Notes: generated from the sequence alone by a model not told the origin. Positions 35,553-47,567 are shown, counted from the stretch's first letter. The stretch: DNA of 64,000 nucleotides from Buddleja alternifolia (GCA_019426215.1 CM033391.1:17782708-17846707), one strand, 5' to 3'. Numbers and translations: made by a program.

Positions 35553-36706
35553 TTTAGAAAAACAGAATGTCTAACCAATCTTAACTAATATAGGAATGGA
35601 AACAATGTTCTTAAGCCCCTTGGGCAAAACTAAAACATCATTTAAAAACAGTATATGTCCAGAATTCAAAATCAAATAAGTAAATCCAATCCTAGTAGCT
35701 GCGACGCTTTCCCCGCTGCCTACTTTGATCATCACTTCTCGGCCCAGCTTTCTACTTCTCTACAGATCCTGATCCAAACAAAATACATAGGTACTTGTCC
35801 CTGAGTCCAAAATTCATGAAGTAGAAAAAATGGTCATAGAATAATTAGTTTCAAAAAATAAAGAGTTCCATACCTTTTGCGTCTGTGCCTAATTTAGGAA
35901 AGTTCCTCTTCCAGTGGCCAAGCTCACCGCACTCGAGACATCTATCCATCTTCTTAGGCCGTTTTCTCTTATAATACCCTTGAGCCTTTCTCTTACCCTT
36001 TTAAACACCCATTTTGCTCCTAGTTCGCCAGCCTGCTTCTTGTTCTTCATCTTAGACTTAGTTTATTTTTAGGTCCAGAAGAGATGACCAAGTCAGTTTT
36101 CTTTCCCTTTGGTTTCATTTGAGATTGTGCAGTAACCAATTTACTTATTTGCCCAACTAAATTTCTCTCTATCTCATTGCAGTTAAAGTCAACCACAAAT
36201 TGGGAGAAGGAATCAGGAAGAGACTGCAAGATTAAGTTAGTTTAAAGGGTGACGTTCATGGTGAAGTCGAGAGCTTCTAATTTCTCAATCCTCGATGTCA
36301 TTTTGAGGACATGATCACCAACCTTCTCACTTTCTTTCATCTTAGCTCTGAAGAGCTCTTTTGATATCTCATATCGTACAGTTTGACTATGCTCACCATA
36401 GAGCTCTACCAGGTGAACTAGGATAGCTCTTGTAGTGGGCATTTTATCATGTGACCTTTGAAGTTCATTGGTCATAGATCCCAGCACGTATCCTCTCATC
36501 CGGACATCGTCCTTGACCCATTTTTCATGGGCTTGGACCTCTTCCTCACTAGCACGTGTTCTAGCTAGAGATGCTGGGATATCAGCTTCCAAGACGTTTC
36601 CCAGAGATTCCATATTGAGGACAATCCTCGAATTTCTAAGACAATCCACATAACTGGGTTCAGTAAGGGTATTCTTTTTTAGTAGAATTGAAAGTGGGTT
36701 TGTCAT
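35553..36706 (-). pseudogene. Gag-protease of element D, decayed
   Basis: The Gag start MTNPLSILLKKNTLTEPSY is at 36706 and the capsid region continues to 36242, then again at 36047-36229 after a stop. The zinc knuckle and protease lie between 35553 and 36046 in broken frames; a CLECGELGHW-like signature can be read near 35925, and a DSGTS-like protease site near 35800. The N-terminus is homologous to the gag of element C (MDKNPLYAILETNKLTG). Confidence 0.8.
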
Positions 36707-36946
36707 AATTGAGAGAGATAAATGAGAAAATAACTGCAGAAATAAACCAGATTAATTAGATTATTGTATTTGACTTAACCAAGAAAAATTAAGGACTTAA
36801 AATTTATCTTGGCTCCCACTGCATTTTTTGAATCCCACACTCCCATGTGAAAATCGGGAATCATCATTGGCATCAATTAAACAATGGGTATTGAGGTCCT
36901 CAATTAATTAGATGGGTTGCAACCTAACCGATATCTAACATCAATC

Positions 36947-38932
36947 GAGAAGTTTTAAAAATTAAACTCAAAGCGAATTCTCTGATTGCATAGATGAATC
37001 AATTAATCGCGAAAATGAATAACGACTAACCTGTTGAAGCGAAGTGGTAGGAGAATCCGATTCCTCCTCCAAGTTTTGAATTGTTGAAGTCTCGATAAAT
37101 CCTCGTGTGTTCTACTCTTCTTGAATTCCTTGAGTTTTTCTTAAAGTTTGATCCGAACAACGAACACACGGATTCATTGACAAAAAAATTCTCTCTTTTT
37201 CCCTTGGAGGCCAACGGCTAGCATGTCTAAGAGAGAGGGAGGAGTTTTTCATTTTCTTTCTATGAGAGTTATGACTTCATATGTCTTGTTTAGGTCAAGG
37301 AGTCCTTTCATAATCATTTGACGTATTGACCAAGACAAAACAAAAAGAGACCTCGTTGGGCATCCAAGTAGATGCCCAACTTACCCTAGTAGGCATCCAA
37401 ATGGACGCCCCATCTAGGCCCGAGATTCCTTTTGTTTTAATTAATTATCTATTTAATTAATAATTTATTATATCCAATAAATTAATTAATTAATTAAATA
37501 ATCAAATTAATTCATTAATTTATTTCCGTAAGAAATTAATTAATAATTAATCTTATCTTTATAATTAATTATTTCATCCAATGAGTAATTAATTAATTAT
37601 TTAATTTATCCAATAAATTAAATCTCCTAGAATAAAATAGAAAATCCTTTTCATTTTTTCTTATCAATCCTTTAGAGCGACTCTTTAGATTCATCTCGTT
37701 TGGCAATGAGAGGAATCCAAAGGAAGTGGGTAACACCTAGCAAGTCACGTGGTCCACTTCGTAGCCCAAACGAAAAACGAATGATTGGATCATTCCACAA
37801 CGTTCCAATCATAAATACCGTATAAGTATAAACCCTTTGTTCACGTACCTCAGTCAAGTGAGAGTCATGGTTATGTCAAACTCACTACACTTGGCCATAT
37901 GTATAAATTATAATAATACGAGATCATTGAGATCGATTTAGTGCCTCGCATAATCGTCTCTTTTGCTTTGGCCAAAGAATTTGATCTCTATTTATCTAGA
38001 ATCACATAGGGTACTTTCTCATTCACTTATGAGGGAACAAATCTCATATTAGATATCAGCTAAGACTACCACTTGCCCATCAAGCCACATTTCGAGGTCG
38101 ACCCCACCAACGGGTGAATTAGGTCTAACTACTCTAGTGAAATACTTGACGTCACAAGTGCATTTTCAGCTTGATACTTCAGGTCAAAGGTTCACTTATA
38201 CCTATTACGCACAATCAATTCTGTCATTGACAGTTACAGAATGAAAACCCATGTGATAGAACCGATGCGAGTAGTGTTCGAGCATATCAGTTCCACTAAT
38301 GTGCCTACAGTCTTAAGCTCCCACCATTACATGGTATTCGACTGGCACTCCCATGTCAGAGCTAATATTGTACAAGTGTTCTAATTATTTTTTTGTCCAT
38401 TAAAGACTTCATATTACTTTCGAACGAGCATAAGTAATCAAGATCAATCTTTCTAGTGTCAATCTTCCTATCCCATAAGAAGTAGTGGGATTGCACTGAA
38501 AACATGGACAAAATGTTTTGCACTATTTATAGATGCATATAAGATTTAGTGAAAACTAAATAATTTTTTTATTATAAATAATAAATAAGTTGATTAAAAG
38601 CAACGGGGTGTGGCCTAGCGGTCATAAGGCCTTCGTCCGTGAGAACCCACCCGGGTTCGAAACTCAGGTGTGGAGATTGGGGGTATTTCCCCTATATCCT
38701 CCCCTGGGGGCCCTGCGCTTATCGAGCTCGTCGCCTATGGGTAACCTAGGGCGACTTACCCCCATACGTGGTTTGCGGGCTATTGCATGTGGGCAGGTTT
38801 GCTCTGTTGGGTGACTGGTGGAGATTTACCCTGGGATTTTCAAAAATAAATAAATAAATAAATATAAGTTGATTACAAGAAAGATGCCCTATCATTCTAT
38901 CCTCTATGACATCTGAGGGCATAATCCTAACA
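36947..38932 (-). repeat. 5' LTR of element D, inner end missing, hosting a SINE
   Basis: It matches the 3' LTR from that copy's base of about 36 onwards; the first 35 or so bases, including the terminal TGTTGGG, are replaced by unrelated sequence at 36707-36946. The outer end CCTAACA at 38932 is intact. With the SINE and its duplicated target removed, its length is close to the 3' LTR. Confidence 0.85.
38601..38863 (+). mobile_element. tRNA-derived SINE in the 5' LTR of element D
   Basis: A pol III promoter is visible: box A TGGCCTAGCGG at 38611-38621 and box B GGTTCGAAACTC at 38654-38665. The 3' end is a short (AAAT) tail. Target duplications flank it: 38585-38600 (ATAAGTTGATTAAAAG) and 38864-38879 (ATAAGTTGATTACAAG), 16 bp with one mismatch. 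The empty site is seen in the sister LTR near 32712. The 263-bp body fits plant SINE lengths. I cannot assign the family. Confidence 0.9.
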
Positions 38933-38974
38933 AAGGCATGAGAGGGCTAAAGTGCTAATAGGGTGACCAACACC

Positions 38975-40461
38975 TCAACTAGCAGTATTGCCCCCCACCT
39001 CGACCTCCCCGTCACTAGTGTCGGGGACATTATCATATAACCAACTGAAATCATCGCCAGGATACCAACCACTCTCATGAAGAGTTCTATGGCATTTGCG
39101 AACCGTCATGGTCATGAAGCCCCGAGCAATCTTAAACGCTCGCTTGTTGCACTCGTCGATGAAGTCGGCGCTCTTGCAAAATTTATCCACCGACAACTTT
39201 TGGGCATCACTTTAATGTTTTTTTTCCAGCATCTGAGTTAAGGAAGTAGCCTTCCTATATTTCTTCTCCCATTTTTCAGCCAAATTCTTAGCTCCAAAGA
39301 ACTTCGAAAGAAACTTATGGTTCTGCTGGCGACTCTCGTCTTATTTTTTCTCCATGTCTTCGCACTTAAGTCAAAGATGATGGGGTAGTTGGATTGACTG
39401 AGAAGACAAAAATTGTGTGAAAAACTTAGACGTATAAACATATATCCTCTAAATGATGGCAATAACACATGTAAACGCTTACCCGGCTGGCCCCTGTGGA
39501 GATCTTCTGGTTAAGATGCTTTACAGTGATCATAAATGGGTAGAGTCATAATCAGTCACGACCACTCTCATCAAAGACCAACTAGAACTCCCCGGAGAGG
39601 AATCATGAGCACGTTTCGCAGAGGAGGCTGGCGGAGGTGAAGAATACGTGAGCACAAGACCCCCAGGAATGCTGCACCCTCCTTGAAAGGCTATCGCCGT
39701 ATTGCGGTTGTCTTTAGAAGGGTAGTGGGTCGGGCCCCCGAGCGTACTCTCGCCATCCCCTCTTTCTAACATTACCGTGCCCTGAGGGCTAGCGGGGGCA
39801 CCCAACTTAGGGCCCTAAACACCCGTAGAGCCTAAACCCGCCATCATAGAATCAAAGTCCAGCGTGCATGACACCTGGCTAGATGAGGCAACACCCAAAG
39901 ACGTAACAACCCCAATCACATCTTTCAATGCGGGGCGCGGGGGAGCTGATGGGTTGGCCACATCCCCATGGCTAAGAGTGATGTGAGGGGTCGGAGGGGC
40001 GGTAGAGCTCACTTTTCCACCCTTGGCTACCTTAGCACCTAAAAAAAATGCATAAAAAGACCAAGCGTTAGTATGAAAGAGCATAAGGCCAAACAACGAA
40101 TAAAAGCCACAACATGAAGTGAGAAAAAGTTAAAGACACATGTATACCGTGAGTATATAATCAACCAACGTCAAACCTATGGTCAAATAAACCCGCCTTG
40201 CTAAAGATAATTCTAAGTTGTTTTTGGGTACGGGTGACCTTGTTAGGAGCAACGCCCCCATTCCAACTCAATGGCATCAATATACCCAAGTGGGTAATAG
40301 GAAAGTAAAAAAACTTCGACTTCCAAGTACCCTTAGGGCTAACATTACCCTCCAAGAACCTAACAATTGGTGAAGGAAAAAAATACACGAAAGGTGTGGT
40401 AGAACACATCTTAACCATAAAGAAAGCTTGCAAGGCATCCAAATTTACCTCGAGGTTTAGC
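38975..40461 (-). pseudogene. 3' part of an antisense extra ORF of the gypsy element ('putative gypsy type transposon' protein)
   Basis: On the minus strand, 40461 to about 40161 encodes VNLDALQAFF and KGTWKSKFFYF, motifs I associate with the plant 'putative gypsy type transposon' domain (PF04195, named from memory). A likely intron follows: donor GTATAC near 40145 and a pyrimidine-rich acceptor near 40040. Low-complexity, Ser/Pro-rich pieces follow at 39815-40096 and 39530-39805. The end, 38975-39196, reads CNKRAFKIARGFM.. and is acidic at the C-terminus. This strand is opposite to gag-protease. The frame continues across two inserted LTRs to 42742-42708 and 44804-44471. Confidence 0.65.
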
Positions 40462-42707
40462 TGTTGGGTTGGGTAATCCCCGTGGTAGGTTAACACAGTG
40501 GAATTTAAAAATTTATAACTACCCCGAAACAGGATTACAATGGCCGGTTTAATCGAGCTAATTAAAACAAGAAAAACTATACTACGCGAAATACCTTTAT
40601 CGTTTTTTCCCTCGTACAAGTTTCTAATCTTTTCAACCCGAACAAATACTCCCTTGATTAGAATCTACAAAGAAGCCGTTTGCCTCTTTCAAATCCCCGA
40701 GCTCCGTTTTGTTCTTTATATCTTCAAGCGATCCAATCGTCTCGCCTCTAATACTTATCCACACCTTCGTATAATTCCCAATACTTATATATGAGGTGCT
40801 AGCCTATATAATTATTTTAGATCTAATTTAAGCTTATATATGAAGGTAGGAATATATGTGAAAGGTTAATCTAAACACATGAGCAAAACCTTGTCAAGAA
40901 AATAATAGGTGAGGGGCGAGATTTATGGAGGAAATAAGAAGACAAAATTTCTCTATTTTTTTTCTTGTGTTGGACGAAAATTTCATGTAGAAAATGGGTG
41001 TGTGTTTTTTCTTAACACACATTATAGAGAGACTCCTATGTTTAGTTTGATTGGAAGTCAAGATGAAATAAAATCTCCAAGATTTTACTTTCATCTATTC
41101 CTAATCAAACTCTATTAAGGAGTTTCCTAAAAACAAGGAACTTAGCTTGCAAGCTAACTTGTTCCCTTTTTTTCTTTCCTAAAATATTTCTTTGATGCCA
41201 ACTTGATCAAGAGTTGGAGAGGATTTAAATCTCTTCTCCCTTTTCGTCCGCCACCTCGCCCCCTCTTACACTTGGAGTCCAAATTTTTTATTCAACTTGA
41301 TTTAATTTTTGATTCCTTATTTAATTAAATAGTCGAACTATTTAATTAAATATTCCATAATAATGAAAGTCCAACCTTAATTATTATTACCCAATTATTT
41401 CTTCAATTCTATTTAATTTTTTACTTCCTCTACTAATTAAATAAAACCCTTGGACTTTACTTAGTCAATTAATTAATTAATCTTACTTGATTAACTAAAT
41501 AGTCTAATTAATTAATCTCCAACCAATTAACTAATATTCCTCTTTAGGTAAGTCCTAGACTTTCCTAATTTCACCTCAACTTCCAAAGTTTATTTAATCA
41601 TATCTTTTAAGCAGGAACCTCAGGAGTTAGTATTTGACCACTCAGGCTCGTTCATGTTCTCGTAGTAAGTACACTTTCCAAAAGTGTCATTGTACCTTTC
41701 TGTATTTAGAAAGTACTAGATTAAAACTTTCTTGATTTAATCCGACCCTGAATTATCACCAATAATATCATGATACCTACAAATCAAGGTTATTGTCTAA
41801 CAACGGGTTTTGAAGACCTAGACACAAATGATGTCAAGATACTCAACCTACCATAACCACGATCCTCGCATAAGTAAGATCCCTCCATCAAATTTCCCAG
41901 ATTGGTATCTCGAGTAATGGCTTAGTCGAAACTCTTATGACCCAATCTCTATGTCTCCTTCATTGCATGATGTTGATTCATGCAATCCAAACGAGGAAAC
42001 ACTACACCTCTTTGGATTGCCATACTTTGTCCAAAGATTCCTTGAAGCGATTCAATAAGCAAACCATAAGAAATGTCTGATTGGCTAAATCAGTGATGGA
42101 TCCCATCTTGGTCTCTCATGTACCTCTACACATAATTATACTATACCCAAGATATCTCATATGACGATTCGTGAGGGAATCGTGAGATAAGTCAAAGTAT
42201 AATCGACTATGCTCAAAGTGACAATGAAACCTCAGGTCCATAAAGATTACTCTTACTCCTACGTGATTATAGAAAATTGCATATTCGATCAGGATAACCA
42301 TTTTAGGAATTTCCTGGCGGGGTTGTTCAGTTCACTTATTATTCAAGTGAGAACCCTTGTGTACATCTATGCCTATGGAATGAGACACGTTTTCCAAGAA
42401 CTATGTACACAAGTAAGTCTTTTGGATCTTTGTCAATATCCCTCATCTTGACAGACCCATCATCGACTTGGAACCTTTTAAGAATCACGACCTTAGAGAC
42501 ATATCCAACCACCGTCATTTACGATGTCCGATGATGTCCCATAGTCATGTGTGATTCAAGGGACTTCGTTCTAAGCATATAATAACAATTTAAGAACAAA
42601 GAATGCCATAATAAAATTGACTTTATTCATAAGAAAAGATTGTCTCATAGAGTTTATTACACAGTAAATGGTGCCCAAAATTGGCGCGCCAGGCATCTAT
42701 TCTAACA
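40462..42707 (-). repeat. Solo LTR of the element C family
   Basis: It begins TGTTGGGTTGGGT and ends TCTAACA (plus strand), 2246 bp, and aligns along its length with the two LTRs of element C. TTAGC at 40457-40461 and 42708-42712 is a perfect 5-bp target duplication. No internal region is attached. It interrupts the antisense gypsy ORF. Confidence 0.93.
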
Positions 42708-42742
42708 TTAGCTCGGTAAGCAGACGAATAAAACCTTTAAGG
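42708..42742 (-). pseudogene. Short stretch of the antisense gypsy ORF between two solo LTRs
   Basis: On the minus strand these 35 bases encode the words GFIRLLTEL in the frame that continues into VNLDALQAFF at 40461. It is the only host sequence left between the two LTR insertions. Confidence 0.7.
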
Positions 42743-44470
42743 TGTTAGGATTATGCCCTCAGATGCCATAAAGGATAGAATGATAGGGCATCTATCTTGT
42801 AATTAATTTATTTCGATATTATTAATAAAGGCATTTATTTTTCACTTAAATCTTATATGCATCTATAAGTAGTGTAAAACGTTTTGTATGTATTTTCAAT
42901 GTGATCTCTCTACCTCCTATGGGATAGGAAGATTGGCACTTGAGAGATCGATCTTGATTACTAAAAACAAGTTCGCAAGTAAAGTGAAGTCTTTAATGGA
43001 CAAATAAAGACTTAGAACACTTGTACAATCTTATATCTGACATGGGAGTACCTGTCTAGTATCATGGGATGATAGGAGATTAAGATTGTAGGCACATCAG
43101 TGGAACTGATATGCTCGAACACGACTCGTATCGGTTCTGTCACATGGGTTTTCATTCTGTGACTGTCAATGACAAAACTGATTATGCGTAATAGGTGTAA
43201 GTAAACCTTTGACCTGAAACATCATGCTGAAGAAGCATTTGTGATGCCAAGTATTTCATTAGAGTAGTTAGACCCAATTCACCCGTTGGTGGGGTCGACC
43301 TCGAAATGCGGCTTCATGGGCAAATGGTAGTCTTAGTTGATATCTAAATGGGATTTGTTCTCTGATAAGTGAGTGAGAAAGTACCCAATGTGATTATAGA
43401 TAAATAGAGATCAAAGTCTTTAGCTAAAGCAAAAAGAGACGATTCTGCTAGGCACTAAATCAATCTCAATGATCTCATATTAGTGAGTTTGACATAGCCA
43501 TGACTCTCACTTGACTGGGGTACTCGAACAAAGGGTTTATACTTCCACGTCATTTACGATTGGAAGGTTGCAAAATGATCCTATCATTCGTTTTCGTTTG
43601 AGCTACGAAGTAGGCCACGTGACTGGCTAGGTGTTACCCACTTCCCTTGGTTTCCTCTCATTGCCAAACAAAACGAACCTAAAGAGTTGCGCTAAAGGAT
43701 TGATAAAGAAAAATGAAAAAGGAATTTCTATTTTTCTTTTAGGAGTTTTTAATTTATTGGATAAATTAAATAATTAATTATTCATTAGATGAAATAATTA
43801 ATTATATAGATAAGATTAATTATTAATTAATTTTTTAGGAAAATATATTAATGATTTAATTTATCTAATTAATTTGGTTATTTAATTAATTAATTAATTT
43901 ATTGGATATAATAAATTATTAATTGAAATAAGAAATTAATTAAACAAAACAAATCCCGGGCTTCTAGAAGTCTTGGCCATGTTGGGAGTCCAAGAGGAGC
44001 CCAATATACTAGGGCTCTTTTGTTTTGACTTGTTCAATAAGTCATGAGGTATATAAGAACTCTTTGACTTTGAACAAGAGCAGAACTTACACAACTCTCC
44101 TAGAAAGAAAGAAAGACATTATTCCTCCCCTTCTCTAAAGCCCTAGCTGTCGCCCTTAGAAAATTTAAGTGGGAAATTTTTCATTCGTTGATCCGTGCGT
44201 GACAATTTAGAGACAACGTATTTTCGTTGTTCGGATCAAGTTCAAGTTTTGAAGATCAAAACAAAGGACTGAAGATTTGGAAGCTTTAAGTTTTCGAATT
44301 GGAGGAAGAAGAAAGATTCTCCTACAACTTCATTCTAACGAGTAAGTATTATTCGTTGAGTTTATTATGTAATTTGAATATGCGATCATTGAATTCAACT
44401 TTGGGTTTTAAAATAATATTTTTTTGAAATTCTTCTAATGCGTTTAAGTTATTTTTCGCGAAACCCAACA
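42743..44470 (+). repeat. Solo LTR of the element B/D family, plus orientation
   Basis: It starts TGTTAGGATTATGCCC and ends GAAACCCAACA, 1728 bp, and matches the reverse complement of the LTRs of element D. The flanks TAAGG (42738-42742) and CAAAG (44471-44475) differ at two positions, both explicable as transitions from CAAGG; taking one copy out restores the host reading frame, which supports a true 5-bp duplication. Confidence 0.85.
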
Positions 44471-44804
44471 CAAAGAAGATGAAACAATTGGTTAATAATT
44501 AACATATGCAAATTTGATTGTGGGCTAAGATTTTCCCAAAGAGTTTGTGATAAGGGATGGTGAACCCCGAACAAAAATACTCTAAGTAAAGGGTCACGTG
44601 CCCCTTGGAAGGGTTAGAAATTCGACAACCTGCTATAGGCAATGGCAACTCAAAGTCCACCGCGGTATCCTCAAAAAGTGCTAAGAGTTCTACTTCAAAG
44701 ATGGTAGAATCACAAGAGTTGAATGCGAGGTCCTTCTGAAGAGTAGGACCCTCGCTATCAGGGAAAGAAGAGCTCCCTCGTCCTATGAAAAATAGGGGGT
44801 TCAA
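44471..44804 (-). pseudogene. 5' part of the antisense gypsy ORF
   Basis: The minus strand encodes about 100 residues ending VTLYLEYFCSGFTIP and then LLTNCFIFF after one TAA stop. The pattern LYLEYF..GF..P and NxFxF is typical of the plant 'putative gypsy type transposon' domain. No ATG opens the frame at 44804; the true start or an upstream exon is unclear. Confidence 0.6.
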
Positions 44805-45478
44805 TTAACAAAAAGTACTAAATAGATGTTATCGGAAATGATAGCACACATACAAAATCTTTACTCGTCAAGGACCAACAAACACCAACAAGGGCCAAGC
44901 CGATTTCGACGTCGTGACCCTAAACATACCCCCGGGGTGAATCGAGCAACTGGAGATGAAACCCGTCGCCTTGCGACCAAGCCGTGACCGAATCCTCGGG
45001 GTCGCCACATGGCAGCTTCTCCCCTGTTCAGTAAGCGAGGCTCGACGGCCCCAGGTAAAAAAAGCTAATGAACCCTAAAAAAGTGCTCCATGAGGGTGAA
45101 GAGGTCATAGGTTGAATCAATTAAAGTGGTGGCGAAAAAACAAGTAATTTCTCAAACTACTAGCACAACATAACAAAAGGGGGAACAAATGCAAAAAAAT
45201 TTAGAGTTACCTTGGTCACCTTGGCTTCCACCTATTGTTGGCTAAGGGAGAGAGCTCCTAGAGAGAGAATTTTTCCAAGACAGGATTTTTGAAAAAATGA
45301 TGATATGAAGGGGTGTTAGAAAGAAAGCCACCAACCCACTTATACTTAGACAAAAAGTAGGTGGGAAGCTTTTATGATCCCTAATCCAGTACAAATTGGA
45401 CCTGAGTGGCACTGCCTAAGCGAAACTATTTCTACTCCCGGATATACCATTAAGTGAACCTGGGAATGGGGGGCATTA
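44805..45478 (+). other. Gypsy 3' spacer and polypurine tract
   Basis: There is no convincing coding frame. The end, 45461-45474, reads TGGGAATGGGGGGC, a purine tract just before the TGATG start of the LTR, as expected for the plus-strand primer of a plus-oriented gypsy element. Confidence 0.65.
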
Positions 45479-46012
45479 TGATGTGCACCAAAAATGTCTA
45501 AAAGCATTATGGTAATTAGCATATCCCCATCTCGGGCCGGGGCGCTACCCGTGGATCAAGTCTGCGGTTACTATACTAGTCAAGTCCAAAGGGCTGACGG
45601 CCATTGGGAATATGGGCCATTACGTTATTAAGGCCGTAAAGTTGATTAGGCTATTTTAATAATCTAAAGGCTAAGTAATGGGTATATTAATAAGTCTGAT
45701 GGACTACTGCTAAACTTGAGCCCACGACCCATAGCCGACCTTCAGTCCTATATATACCTTCAAAGAGGCTGATGCCATTCATTATCTACTCTCTCATAAA
45801 AACCCACTGGCTACTTTTGAGAGTAATTTCACCACAGAACTACGAACTGACTTGATCCCATTTTTTCGGGTACATAGGTAGCTCGCGTATCAGCGAGTGC
45901 AGTCTATAAATTCTTCAGCCCCCAACCTAATTTGTTGTGAGTTGGACTGGATTCCCTCCCCCACATGGTAAATCACGTGATATTCTCTGACTGACGAATT
46001 TTACTATCATCA
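45479..46012 (+). repeat. 3' LTR of the Tat-like gypsy element
   Basis: It is 534 bp long with terminal inverted TGATG..CATCA. A TATA box (CTATATATACC) lies at 45749-45758, so transcription would run on the plus strand, as gag-protease does. ATTCA at 46013-46017 is a candidate target duplication whose partner is missing with the 5' LTR. Confidence 0.75.
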
Positions 46013-46112
46013 ATTCAGTAATATTATTTTGTACAACATTTTTCTCGTTTGTTAAATCGCAGACATTTAAGATTTGTTGCTTATAGCTGTAAACTCAAGG
46101 GCTGACATAGCG

Positions 46113-46147
<35 letters not shown>

Positions 46148-46997
46148 CAATTACAAGTGGCAACGAAATTATCCCAGGTGAAGATTAAAAATTTTCAAAT
46201 GGTATAAAAAGAAAATTTGGTGAAATTCATTAAAATTGAGTTTGTACTTTGTATACATGTAGAATTTGTGAAATTCAATGAGCCCAATTTTTGTCATTAG
46301 ATCAACAATAAGGGGGTTAATTTACTAAATGACCCCCCACCTCTTATTAGGGATTCAATGGCCAAAACATTGGTTTCGGTCCAGCATAGTATGGCCCGTA
46401 GAATTTGGTCAGGTCAACGATGCATCTGTAATATAATGATATACCTCAGCAACTTTCCTAATATAAAGACTTGGCACTTTAAACTCCCAACTCAACTAGC
46501 ACTTGGTGCGCTTGGCGCCTTGGCACATAGATTCATAAAAAAGACAAGTGGCTAGTTTTTATTTTTATTCCTCTTAAAACAAAAAAAGACAAAAAAGTGG
46601 GTGAAGAAGCTGGTGGGTGATCATAGGAATAAGAAGGTAGTATGCTACCTTTTGATGGGATATTTGGGAATTTCAGGCATTCGTGAATCCATGTGGCCTA
46701 AAGATGGGATCACAAACCCACCCTTCACCGTCAATTAAAGGGTGCATATGATCCGGTTTTTGAGTATTTTTATAAAATTTATATCATACAAAAAATTGTG
46801 TATTTTGGATAATTAATTCCAAAATTATACTTTTTTACCTATATTGTCACATACGGTATTTTACAATTTCATTACGGTACGGTACAGTACAATTTTGCGT
46901 TACTTTTATTATATAAAATACCATTCTTTTACATATTATTATATAAGTAAAAAACACTAAAGCAGTAAAAAACAACAAAAGAGAATACACTGTAAAA
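46013..46997. other. Intergenic, with an (AT)n microsatellite
   Basis: This is AT-rich, single-copy looking DNA. A perfect (AT)16 run is at 46115-46147. No gene is supported; the small frame at 46358-46555 has no recognisable feature. Confidence 0.7.
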
Positions 46998-47250
46998 TTA
47001 CTTACGCTTTGTTTAGTTCAAGGAAATTGATATGGAAAGGAGAAAAAAAATAAAAGAAAAATCATTTTTCAGTATTTGGTTACTAGAGAAAATGAAATGG
47101 AAAAGAAAATATAATAGAAAATCTAATACTAATTTGAAACAATATATTTTCCTTACTATTTGGTGAGGAAAATGGTGGGAAAAGAAAAATGGTATCCTTG
47201 TGTTTTCTTTTCTTTTGCTTACCAATTTTTTTGAACCAAACAGAGTGTTA
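46998..47250 (+). mobile_element. MITE a, downstream of the CIPK gene
   Basis: AT-rich, 253 bp, bounded by TTA on both sides. Its ends are inverted relative to each other (TTTGTTTAGTTCAAGG against the complement of TTTTTTGAACCAAACA). It is homologous, in inverted orientation, to MITE b at 47321-47567. TTA flanks are compatible with a PIF/Harbinger-type element; no transposase is present. Confidence 0.7.
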
Positions 47251-47320
47251 AAGTTCCAAAATTTCATCCTAAACTCTTATGATTATAGTGGAAATCAACT
47301 TGAGTAAACAAACAATACAA

Positions 47321-47567
47321 TTACACTATGTGATTGTGAAAATTGTTAGGGAAAGGAAAAGAAAATACAAGGGAAAATTATTTTTCTTTTCCCACCACTT
47401 TCTCACCATTTGATGAGGAAAATGTATTGTCTCATATTAGTATTAGATTTTCTCTCCTATTTTCTTTTTCTTTTCATTTTCTCTACTACCCAAACAATAC
47501 AAAATGGTTTTCTTTGTGTATTTTTTTCCATTCCCTAACAATTTCCTTTAACCACATAGAGTGTTAA
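47321..47567 (-). mobile_element. MITE b, inverted relative to MITE a
   Basis: Its inverted terminal repeats read TTACACTATGTGATTGTG at the left and, on the complement of the right end, TTAACACTCTATGTGGTTAA. Read on the minus strand it aligns with MITE a over most of its length (shared words include GAAAATCTAATACTAAT and GGTGGGAAAAGAAAAAT). Together the two form a hairpin with a short loop at 47251-47320. Confidence 0.7.

Larger units (their letters stand above)
31126..38937 (-). mobile_element. Ty1/copia element D nested in the gypsy element
   Basis: Minus-strand element with 3' LTR 31131-32779, decayed gag to RNase H at 32795-36706 and a 5' LTR ending at 38932. AAGGT (31126-31130) and AAGGC (38933-38937) are a 5-bp target duplication with one transition. 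The inner edge of the 5' LTR, and with it the primer-binding site, is missing around 36946. A SINE inserted later into the 5' LTR. Gag, integrase and RT are closely related by eye to region B2, so both belong to one copia group. Confidence 0.9.

Noticed and set aside
38601..38680. Possible functional tRNA gene
   Set aside because: Boxes A and B fit a tRNA, but no full cloverleaf with acceptor stem is seen, and the flanking duplication and A-rich tail show a SINE.
46358..46555. Small plus-strand frame between the gypsy LTR and the MITE pair
   Set aside because: 65 residues with no recognisable motif, no conserved neighbours and composition like the surrounding intergenic DNA.
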